Positions 1-5,314 of a DNA stretch of 5,314 nucleotides are shown here, in pieces. The DNA lies in the NCBI GenBank assembly GCA_024401945.1, contig JAKSKC010000092.1, positions 1 to 5,314 on the forward strand, given 5' to 3'. Every line of letters starts with the position of its first letter. Position 1 is the first letter of the stretch. The stretch comes from Bacteroidales bacterium. GTDB lineage: Bacteria; Bacteroidota; Bacteroidia; Bacteroidales; UBA932. The notes below the pieces were generated by a model. The model was given only the letters and a program-made list of their open reading frames with translations, made no database searches and was not told the origin of the DNA. A program made the position numbers and the translations under genes.

Positions 1-764
1 CTGAAGAGGAAGTTGAACTTGCACAGAGGATTCGTAAAGGCGACCAGGAAGCGTTGGAGAAGCTCACACGAGCCAACCTTCGCTTCGTGGTTTCTGTAGC
101 GAAGCAGTATCAGAACCAGGGCCTCAGCCTGCCGGATCTCATCAATGAGGGTAACCTCGGCCTTATCAAGGCTGCGGAGAAGTTCGATGAGACACGAGGA
201 TTCAAATTCATATCCTATGCGGTATGGTGGATACGTCAGAGCATCCTTCAGGCCCTCGCCGAGCAGAGCCGAATCGTAAGGCTTCCGTTGAACCAGGTTG
301 GATCGCTGAACAAGATTAACAAGGCCCTCGGCAAATTCGAGCAGGAGAACGAGCGTATGCCGTCCACTGACGAACTTGCAGAAATGATTGAGGTTCCTAA
401 GGATAAGATAGCTGATACTCTGAGAGTTTCGGGACGTCACGTCAGCGTTGATGCACCGTTTGTCGAAGGTGAGGACAACTCACTGCTCGACGTGCTTCCG
501 AACGACGACAGCCCTATGGCGGACAGAGGTCTCGTAAGCGAGTCCCTCAGCACGGAGATAGAGCGTGCGCTCCAGATCCTCACCGTGCGCGAGCGCGAGA
601 TAATAAAGAGTTTCTTCGGTATCGGATGTCAGGAGATGACCCTCGAGGAAATAGGAGAAAGACTCGACCTTACCCGCGAACGCGTCCGTCAGATCAAGGA
701 AAAGGCCATCCGCAAACTCAAGAAACCGAGCGCATCCAAGCTCCTTAAAACCTATCTTGGATAA
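1..764 (+). CDS. rpoD: Primary RNA polymerase sigma factor (sigma-70/RpoD), 5'-truncated by window edge
   Basis: The protein recruits core RNA polymerase to housekeeping promoters. The open frame is already coding at base 3 ([10 protein letters not shown]...), so the true start lies upstream; 253 residues are visible. Bacteroidota RpoD is usually about 286-290 residues, so roughly 35 are missing. Visible in order: the end of region 1.2; region 2, with the core-binding and -10-recognition segment ([38 protein letters not shown], then [13 protein letters not shown]); region 3 ([18 protein letters not shown], later [19 protein letters not shown]); and region 4, with [18 protein letters not shown] and the helix-turn-helix [18 protein letters not shown] (about nt 633-720). 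It ends in the SKLLKTYLG tail seen in Bacteroidales RpoD. Lack of an acidic region 1.1 is normal for this phylum. The stop overlaps the argS start (TAATG), suggesting co-transcription. The TTG at 54 lies inside conserved region 1.2/2 and is not the start. The promoter is outside the window. Confidence 0.96.
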   Translation, partial: EEEVELAQRIRKGDQEALEKLTRANLRFVVSVAKQYQNQGLSLPDLINEGNLGLIKAAEKFDETRGFKFISYAVWWIRQSILQALAEQSRIVRLPLNQVGSLNKINKALGKFEQENERMPSTDELAEMIEVPKDKIADTLRVSGRHVSVDAPFVEGEDNSLLDVLPNDDSPMADRGLVSESLSTEIERALQILTVREREIIKSFFGIGCQEMTLEEIGERLDLTRERVRQIKEKAIRKLKKPSASKLLKTYLG

Positions 765-1834
765 TGACCACCGAGATGTTCATCGCCTCCAGGGCCTCAG
801 AGGCCGTGAAGGCGCTTTTCTGCGCCGACGTCGAGCCCGCTTCAGTCCAGGTGCAGCCGACTCGAAAGGAATTCGAGGGGGATTTCACCATAGTCACCTT
901 CCCGTTGCTCAAGGTCAGCCGCTGTGCTCCGGAGCAGACGGGCAAGCTCCTTGGTGACTGGCTTGTGGACAACTGTCCCCAGGTAAGTTCCTTCAATGTT
1001 GTCAAGGGTTTCCTCAACATTAGCCTTTCTCCCGTTTATTGGAAGAATGTGTTCACATCCGTCGCAACGGATGAATCATTCGGCACTCTTGCATCCACCG
1101 GGAAGAAGATTATGGTCGAGTTCTCATCCCCGAACACCAACAAGCCCCTCCACCTTGGGCACGTCAGGAACAATCTTCCCGGTCCGCCCGTGAGCGACCT
1201 GCTCAAAGCCGCCGGGAACGAGGTGATCAAGACCACCCTCGTCAATGACAGGGGAGTACATATCTGCAAGTCGATGTATGCCTGGGAACAGCGTTTCAAC
1301 GGTGTCACCCCTGAATCCAGCGGCAAGAAGGGCGACCATCTCGTGGGAGACTGCTACGTCGAATACGCGAAGATGGAGAAGGAGGACCCTTCCGTCCTGG
1401 ACAAGGTTCACGAGATGCTCGTGAGGTGGGAGGAGGGTGACCCTCAGGTCCGCGCTCTCTGGGAGAAGATGAACTCCTGGGTGTTCGACGGATTCGACAA
1501 GACCTACAAGTCACTCGGGATTTCCTTCGACAGGACATACTATGAGCACGACACCTACCTCCTGGGAAAGGAACTTGTCCAGAAGGGTCTGGAGATGGGA
1601 GTGTTCGTCACCGACCCTGACGGTTCGGTGTGGTGTGACCTCACCGCCGACGGGCTTGACCGCAAACTTCTCATACGCTCCGACGGAACTTCCGTTTATA
1701 TAACACAGGACCTCGGCACCGCCGAGCGCAGATTCTCCGAGTACAATCTCGATTCCGAGGTGTACGTGGTCGGTGATGAGCAGAACTACCATTTCCAGGT
1801 GCTCAAGGGAAGGGACGGTCGTGGATGCCGATGA
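764..1834 (+). CDS. argS: Arginyl-tRNA synthetase, N-terminal part of a frame-disrupted argS
   Basis: ArgRS is a cytoplasmic class I enzyme that attaches arginine to tRNA-Arg using ATP. This 356-codon ORF holds the N-terminal tRNA-binding domain (about residues 1-115, with KEFEGDFTIVTFPLLK) and most of the Rossmann catalytic domain: SSPNTNKPLHLGHVRNN with the HIGH-type motif H130-L-G-H133, VNDRGVHICKSM, SSGKKGDHLVGD, and VYVVGDEQNYHFQVL ending at residue 347. After L347 the family sequence stops; the last nine residues (KGRDGRGCR) are out-of-frame readthrough to the stop at 1834. The usual continuation, including the KMSKS-type loop, is missing, and the frame resumes as the ORF at 1773-2396. 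The reconstructed gene would have about 575 codons, normal for the family. Residues 138-142 read LPGPP where relatives have LLG plus two non-proline residues, which is odd beside the active site. The start ATG overlaps the rpoD TAA by one base. As written, the product should be inactive. Confidence 0.9.
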   Translation: MTTEMFIASRASEAVKALFCADVEPASVQVQPTRKEFEGDFTIVTFPLLKVSRCAPEQTGKLLGDWLVDNCPQVSSFNVVKGFLNISLSPVYWKNVFTSVATDESFGTLASTGKKIMVEFSSPNTNKPLHLGHVRNNLPGPPVSDLLKAAGNEVIKTTLVNDRGVHICKSMYAWEQRFNGVTPESSGKKGDHLVGDCYVEYAKMEKEDPSVLDKVHEMLVRWEEGDPQVRALWEKMNSWVFDGFDKTYKSLGISFDRTYYEHDTYLLGKELVQKGLEMGVFVTDPDGSVWCDLTADGLDRKLLIRSDGTSVYITQDLGTAERRFSEYNLDSEVYVVGDEQNYHFQVLKGRDGRGCR

Positions 1835-2396
1835 CCTCATCGAGAAGATGTACGAGGAGGCCAGGGCAGCTTCGGAGGAGTCAGGCAAGCTCGAGGATAT
1901 GGACGAGGAGCAGAAGGACAGGCTCTATCATATGATAGGACTCGGCGCCCTCAAGTATTTCATACTCAAGGTGGACCCTAGGAAGAAAATGCTTTTCAAC
2001 CCGAAGGAATCCATCGATTTCAACGGAAATACGGGTCCTTTCATACAGTATACCCACGCCAGGATCTGCAGCATCCTCAGGAAGGCTACGGTGGAGGCTT
2101 CCATCCCTGACGGGGATGCGTCGCTCCCGAATGCCAAGGAGATAAGGCTCATAAAGATCCTCAACGATTATCCTCAGAAGGTTTCCGAAGCCGCTTCGCA
2201 GTTCTCTCCTGCCGTCATAGCCAACTACTGCTATGACCTTGCCAAGGAATTCAACCAATATTATCACGAGACGCCTGTCCTCAAGGAGGAGGACCAGGAT
2301 GTTCTCAGGATGCGTCTCATGCTGATAGGTACCGTGGCACGCGTGCTGCGCACCGCAATGAATGTTCTTGGAATTGAACTGCCTGAAAGAATGTAG
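1773..2396 (+). CDS. argS: Arginyl-tRNA synthetase, C-terminal part of the frame-disrupted argS
   Basis: From base 1803 this frame encodes S-R-E-G-T-V-V-D-A-D-D-L, the segment that directly follows the KMSKS-type loop in ArgRS. It continues through GLGALKYFILKVD, NPKESIDFNGNTGPFIQYTH and the all-helical DALR anticodon-binding domain (about nt 2030-2393), ending in the usual ELPERM. The roughly ten codons before 1803, starting from a GTG at 1773, are antiframe sequence over the first fragment and have no family similarity, so 1773 is only the formal ORF start; genuine homology begins at 1803. The fragment lacks the ATP-binding half and cannot aminoacylate alone. The intact DALR domain has no further stop codon or shift, which argues for one recent lesion or an assembly error rather than long decay. 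Its last 35 bases overlap the start of the radical SAM gene. Confidence 0.88.
   Translation: MMSRTTISRCSREGTVVDADDLIEKMYEEARAASEESGKLEDMDEEQKDRLYHMIGLGALKYFILKVDPRKKMLFNPKESIDFNGNTGPFIQYTHARICSILRKATVEASIPDGDASLPNAKEIRLIKILNDYPQKVSEAASQFSPAVIANYCYDLAKEFNQYYHETPVLKEEDQDVLRMRLMLIGTVARVLRTAMNVLGIELPERM
1803..1808 (+). other. Deletion/frameshift junction inside argS (TCAAGG)
   Basis: The frame entering from the left reads Q-V-L-K (L codon at 1802-1804); the frame leaving to the right reads S-R-E-G-T (S codon at 1803-1805). In ArgRS of this type about 31 residues separate the VL from the SREG, including HLSYGMV.LPEGKMK-like sequence. That corresponds to a loss of about 95 nt, and the frame change seen (loss equal to 2 modulo 3) agrees with this number. 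The six bases TCAAGG can be read as belonging to either side, as expected if the event joined two short identical copies. Known: family layout. Inferred: the exact size and the microhomology. Confidence 0.8.
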
Positions 2397-4116
2397 CATA
2401 CCGACTTCCGTGAAGGAAGTGCAGAAGCTCGGATGGGATTACATAGACGTCATTTTCTTTACCGGAGATGCGTTTGTGGACCACCCGAGCTTCGGTACTG
2501 CCTGCATAGCCCGCTATCTGGAGAAACACGGCTACAGGGTGGCTGTCGTGCCGCAGCCGAACTGGCGCGATGACCTGCGTGATTTCCTCAAGCTGGGCGC
2601 ACCCAGACTGTATTTCGCTGTCAACAGCGGCGCGATGGACTCCATGGTCAACCATTATACCGCCGGCAAGAGACTGAGGCACGACGATGCCTATACTCCG
2701 GACGGCAGGGCCGGTCAGAGGCCTGATTACGCTGTCAGCGTGTATTGTGGCATTATACGGAAACTCTGGCCCGGAGTCCCCATTGTCATTGGAGGTATAG
2801 AGGCTTCGCTCCGCAGGCTGACGCATTATGACTACTGGTCTGACAGTCTGATGCCTTCAATCCTTGTCAGCAGCGGTGCCGACTGGCTCTGTTACGGGAT
2901 GGGGGAGCGCACGATGCTTGAACTCACCCGTGCGTTTGAGGTCGGGATGAACCTGCGTCAGATGGAGAAAATCCCCCAGCTGGCCTTCTTCAGAAAAGGC
3001 AGCTGCAGGACTCCTGACGCGCTTGTGCTGCATTCCCACGAGGAATGCCTGAACAGCAGGAAGGCATTCGCGGAGAACTTCCACAACATCGAGACCCACG
3101 CCAATATGCTTCATCCACAGACAATTGTGGAGATCTGCGGGGACGGTTATGTCCAGGTGAACCCTCCGTTGCCGCCTGCGACCACGGAAGAGATGGATTC
3201 ATTCTGGGACCTTCCTTTCACGAAGCGGCCACACCCCCGTTACAAGGACAGGAGGATCCCGGCCTATGATATGATCAAGGACAGCATCATAACGCACAGG
3301 GGCTGTTTCGGAGGTTGCAATTTCTGTACTATCGCCGCCCATCAGGGGAAATTCATACAGTCCAGGAGCGAGGACGGAATCCTGAAGGAGGTGCGCTCGC
3401 TGGCTTCCGACCCGGATTTCCACGGGAACATCTCCGACCTCGGGGCTCCTACCGCAAACATGTACGGAATGGGGGGCGTGAACAGGGAACTGTGTGAGGT
3501 ATGCCGTCGCAAGTCCTGCCTCTATCCGGCTCCCTGCCGGAATCTTGACAGGTCGCACGAAAGGCTGCTGCGTCTTTATGAGCGGGTGAACGCTGTCAAG
3601 GGCATCAGGCATTCATATATCGGAAGCGGCATCAGGTATGACCTTTTCCTGGATGAGAACGGGTTCGTCGACGCTTCCTCGCGTCCATATCTCAAGGAAC
3701 TTATACTCAGACATACTTCCGGAAGGCTCAAGGTCGCGCCTGAACATACCCGGGAGAATGTGCTCGCATATATGGCCAAACCGTCATTCAAGCTCTTCTC
3801 CAGACTGAGGAAGGAATTCGACAGGATCAACAGGGATGCGGGTACCCATACCGAACTTGTGCCGTATTTCATTTCATCCCATCCCGGATGCACTCAGAAG
3901 GATATGGAGGAACTCGCCGCCAATCCGGACCTCAGGGGGATCTGGATGGACCAGGTGCAGGATTTCATGCCTACCCCGATGACCACTTCATCGGTAATGT
4001 TCTATACCGGACTCGATCCCAGAACCATGAAACCGGTGTTCGTGGAGCGCGATCCGGAGAAAAAAATGAAGCAGAAATCGATGTTCTTCAAAAAAAATTT
4101 GCCATTTAGAAAATAG
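2362..4116 (+). CDS. YgiQ/UPF0313-family radical SAM protein
   Basis: This is a 584-residue member of the YgiQ family, widespread radical SAM enzymes whose substrate is not known. The N-terminal YgiQ domain shows GDAFVDHPSFGTA, PQPNWRDDLRDF (from residue 64), MDSMVNHYTAGKRLR, DDAYTPDGRAGQRP and GGIEASLRRLTHYDYWSD (from 144). The [4Fe-4S]/SAM motif CX3CX2C is C315-FGG-C319-NF-C322 within THRGCFGGCNFC. A second cysteine set, C378-X2-C381-X4-C386-X5-C392, follows the GMGG segment. KVAPEH (457-462) and QDFMPTPMT (from 533) complete the core. The long C-terminal extension of E. coli YgiQ (739 residues) is absent; the end is short and lysine-rich. The ATG at 2362 overlaps argS by 35 bases. The TTG at 2374 gives nine residues before the conserved PTS.KEV, closer to relatives, and is a real alternative. 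Its position behind argS implies co-transcription with rpoD-argS. The gene symbol is left blank because orthology to E. coli ygiQ is at family level. Confidence 0.93.
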   Translation: MFLELNCLKECSIPTSVKEVQKLGWDYIDVIFFTGDAFVDHPSFGTACIARYLEKHGYRVAVVPQPNWRDDLRDFLKLGAPRLYFAVNSGAMDSMVNHYTAGKRLRHDDAYTPDGRAGQRPDYAVSVYCGIIRKLWPGVPIVIGGIEASLRRLTHYDYWSDSLMPSILVSSGADWLCYGMGERTMLELTRAFEVGMNLRQMEKIPQLAFFRKGSCRTPDALVLHSHEECLNSRKAFAENFHNIETHANMLHPQTIVEICGDGYVQVNPPLPPATTEEMDSFWDLPFTKRPHPRYKDRRIPAYDMIKDSIITHRGCFGGCNFCTIAAHQGKFIQSRSEDGILKEVRSLASDPDFHGNISDLGAPTANMYGMGGVNRELCEVCRRKSCLYPAPCRNLDRSHERLLRLYERVNAVKGIRHSYIGSGIRYDLFLDENGFVDASSRPYLKELILRHTSGRLKVAPEHTRENVLAYMAKPSFKLFSRLRKEFDRINRDAGTHTELVPYFISSHPGCTQKDMEELAANPDLRGIWMDQVQDFMPTPMTTSSVMFYTGLDPRTMKPVFVERDPEKKMKQKSMFFKKNLPFRK

Positions 4117-4128
4117 TGTCTATTATTG
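4098..4128 (+). promoter_or_regulatory. Candidate Bacteroidota-type promoter for the small protein and CLC gene
   Basis: TTTG at 4098-4101 and TATTATTG at 4121-4128 are separated by 19 bases. They match the known Bacteroides housekeeping pattern of TTTG around -33 and TAnnTTTG around -7, with one mismatch in the second box. The stretch is clearly more AT-rich than the surrounding genes. Transcription would begin near 4132-4136, giving a leader of only about 13-17 bases before the ATG at 4149. The -33 box lies inside the last codons of the radical SAM gene. No terminator-like hairpin is seen between the two genes, so readthrough from upstream is also possible. Confidence 0.55.
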
Positions 4129-4148
4129 CATAAAAATTCGAATTCACT

Positions 4149-4514
4149 ATGGTAAAAGATAATAAAAAACGTCACGTAGTCAGTTACGAGAACATGTCCA
4201 GAGAACTCGCAGAGGCTTTTAACGAAAAATATCCGAAAGGATTTGACGATTATCTCCCCGACCTTACGAAATACCCGAAAGCTGACGGTACCTGCTTCTA
4301 TGCCGTCACTGTAGAGATACCTGATGCGATATACCTTGTCAAGATAAAGATCAAGACTGACGATCTGGATGACATCGAGAGATGGCTCGACGGAGAGGAG
4401 GAAGCTGAGAACGAGCAGGTTGCAGGAGCAACTGAGAATGCCAGTCCGGAGGGGGACACTCTCCCTGACGACAATATCGCGCAATACGGCACTGACGATG
4501 ATTCTGCGGAATGA
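4149..4514 (+). CDS. Small protein of unknown function with acidic C-terminal tail
   Basis: I do not recognise a named family, although the N-terminal part resembles hypothetical proteins I associate with Bacteroidales. The 121 residues split in two. Residues 1-70 look folded: a basic N-terminus (VKDNKKRH), a likely helix (YENMSRELAEAFNEKYPKGF) and likely beta strands (GTCFYAVTVEIPDAIYLVKI). Residues 71-121 are strongly acidic, with 20 Asp/Glu against one Arg, and are probably disordered after the short DDLDDIERWLDGEEE segment. There is no signal peptide or membrane segment, so it is presumably cytoplasmic. The ATG follows a 32-base gap carrying the promoter candidate; there is no Shine-Dalgarno sequence, as usual in this phylum. 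The TGA overlaps the ATG of the CLC gene (ATGA), so the two are probably co-translated. That coupling is the only functional hint; no role can be assigned. Confidence 0.85.
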   Translation: MVKDNKKRHVVSYENMSRELAEAFNEKYPKGFDDYLPDLTKYPKADGTCFYAVTVEIPDAIYLVKIKIKTDDLDDIERWLDGEEEAENEQVAGATENASPEGDTLPDDNIAQYGTDDDSAE

Positions 4515-5314
4515 GCCGGCGCGCTGGGATAATATCTGAACAATACAAACTTCTAATATTGGCTGTACTTGTGGGCGTATGTTCCGGAAGTGCAGCTGTT
4601 GTGTTGAACAGGCTGATAGCCTTTCTCCAGTCCTTCTCCGAGTCTTTGATGCCCGGAAAAGGAGGATTCAGCGTGGGCTTTGTCCTTTTGCCAGCCATCG
4701 GTATGCTGCTCTCCCTGCTTCTGCTGACCTTTGCCGTCAGGGACAATATCGGGCACGGAGTCACCAAGGTGCTCAAGGCGATATCCAGCAGGGAATCCAG
4801 GATCAAGCCTCACAATATGTGGTCATCCATCCTCACATCCGCCGTCACCATCGGTTTCGGAGGTTCGGTAGGTGCCGAGGCCCCTATAGTTTACACAGGC
4901 GCCGCCATAGGCAGCAACATAGGCAGGAAGGCCGGTTTGAACTTCAGGTCCGTGACCATCCTTGTCGGATGCGGTGCAGCAGGAGCTGTCGCCGGTATAT
5001 TCAAGGCCCCTCTGGCAGGTGTGCTGTTCACCCTCGAAGTGCTGATGTTCAATATTTCCGTGACATCGATGATGCCTCTTCTGGTATCCACCGTATCAGC
5101 TACGGTGATATCCTACATCTTCCTCGGGGACACTCCTTTCTTCCAGTGTTCAATCCCGTCCTTTGAGAATTCCGACCTGCCCTCCGTACTTTTCCTCGGT
5201 GTGTTCTGCGGACTTGTCTCCCTGTATTTCCAGAAATCGACCCTGGCCCTCGAGGACCGTCTGGCCAGATTGAAGAACCCGTGGATACGCTGGGCCGCCT
5301 GCGGTGCCGGACTG
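4511..5314 (+). CDS. CLC-family voltage-gated chloride channel/transporter, 3'-truncated by window edge
   Basis: This integral inner-membrane protein moves chloride or a related anion. The open frame runs 268 codons without a stop to the window end; CLC proteins of this kind are much longer, so the second half and any CBS domains lie outside. The start is the ATG overlapping the previous TGA. Hydrophobic segments are at about residues 13-40, 54-76, 105-120, 148-176, 187-206 and 222-240. Motifs in order: G81-H-G-V-T85 (GSGIP in E. coli ClcA), GGSVG and G121-A-E-A-P125 (GREGP in ClcA), and G162-I-F-K-A-P-L-A-G170 followed by VLFTLEV. E123 aligns with the gating glutamate E148 of ClcA, 41 residues after the GHGVT histidine just as in ClcA. 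At the proton-glutamate position E203 this protein has V177, preceded by E176. Gating is therefore conserved but the usual H+ coupling residue is not. Alternative: a different anion preference, since the residue at the ClcA Ser107 position is His82. Confidence 0.94.
   Translation, partial: MSRRAGIISEQYKLLILAVLVGVCSGSAAVVLNRLIAFLQSFSESLMPGKGGFSVGFVLLPAIGMLLSLLLLTFAVRDNIGHGVTKVLKAISSRESRIKPHNMWSSILTSAVTIGFGGSVGAEAPIVYTGAAIGSNIGRKAGLNFRSVTILVGCGAAGAVAGIFKAPLAGVLFTLEVLMFNISVTSMMPLLVSTVSATVISYIFLGDTPFFQCSIPSFENSDLPSVLFLGVFCGLVSLYFQKSTLALEDRLARLKNPWIRWAACGAGL

Noticed and set aside
54..764. A sigma factor ORF starting at the TTG at 54
   Set aside because: The same frame is open and matches RpoD region 1.2 from base 3, so 54 is internal and the gene is simply cut by the window edge.
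1797..1808. 12-base exact match AGGTGCTCAAGG shared by argS (1797-1808) and the CLC gene (4767-4778) as a recombination repeat
   Set aside because: Both copies encode in-frame V-L-K with preferred codons, and the copies lie far apart with different flanks. Chance plus codon bias explains it.
1881..2399. 172-codon minus-strand ORF opposite the argS C-terminal part
   Set aside because: It is a shadow frame of the conserved DALR-domain coding sequence, with no motif of its own.
4090..4097. Run of eight A near the end of the radical SAM gene as a slippage site hiding a longer C-terminus
   Set aside because: One added base gives a stop within a few codons, and one lost base gives about 20 further codons with no family resemblance. 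Neither restores the known C-terminal extension.
4002..4484. 160-codon ORF on the minus strand across the end of the radical SAM gene and the small protein
   Set aside because: It spans the antisense of two supported genes and a promoter region, has low-complexity hydrophobic composition, and shows no recognisable domain.
4579..5166. 195-codon + strand ORF over the CLC gene
   Set aside because: Arg/His/Ser-rich out-of-frame translation; the overlapping frame from 4511 encodes clear CLC motifs without interruption.
1..5314. CRISPR array, insertion sequence, tRNA/rRNA gene, phage or defence cassette
   Set aside because: No repeat-spacer pattern, terminal inverted repeats, transposase motif or RNA-gene structure was seen. 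The content is housekeeping and membrane transport genes in ordinary dense packing.

Overview
The window is a compact, almost fully coding stretch of a Bacteroidota genome, most likely of the order Bacteroidales. The evidence is the primary sigma factor, of the short type this phylum uses (region 1.1 absent, ending in SKLLKTYLG), the absence of Shine-Dalgarno sequences before any start, and one TTTG-N19-TAnnTTTG-like promoter. I cannot place it to genus. All recognised genes are on the + strand.

Layout: (1) 1-764, most of rpoD, cut at its 5' end by the window edge. (2) 764-2396, argS (arginyl-tRNA synthetase), whose start overlaps the rpoD stop by one base. The gene is broken near 1803-1808: about 95 nt that should encode the segment ending in the KMSKS-type loop are missing, and the reading frame shifts. 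It therefore appears as two ORFs, 764-1834 and 1773-2396. (3) 2362-4116, a YgiQ/UPF0313-family radical SAM protein whose first codons overlap the end of argS. (4) 4149-4514, a 121-residue conserved-looking protein of unknown function with a very acidic C-terminus, preceded by the window's only intergenic gap and a good promoter candidate. (5) 4511-5314+, the N-terminal 268 codons of a CLC-family chloride channel/transporter, coupled to the previous gene by an ATGA overlap and running off the 3' edge.

The window falls into two apparent transcription units. rpoD-argS-ygiQ-like is a tightly packed set of housekeeping genes. The small acidic protein plus the CLC protein form a second unit with its own promoter inside the end of the radical SAM gene. 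There is no mobile element, CRISPR array, tRNA or rRNA, and no stretch over 300 bases without a gene.

I did not find an undescribed multi-gene system. The points most worth checking are the argS lesion (real mutation or assembly error), the three prolines just after the argS HIGH motif, the valine at the CLC proton-glutamate position, and the small acidic protein coupled to the CLC gene.
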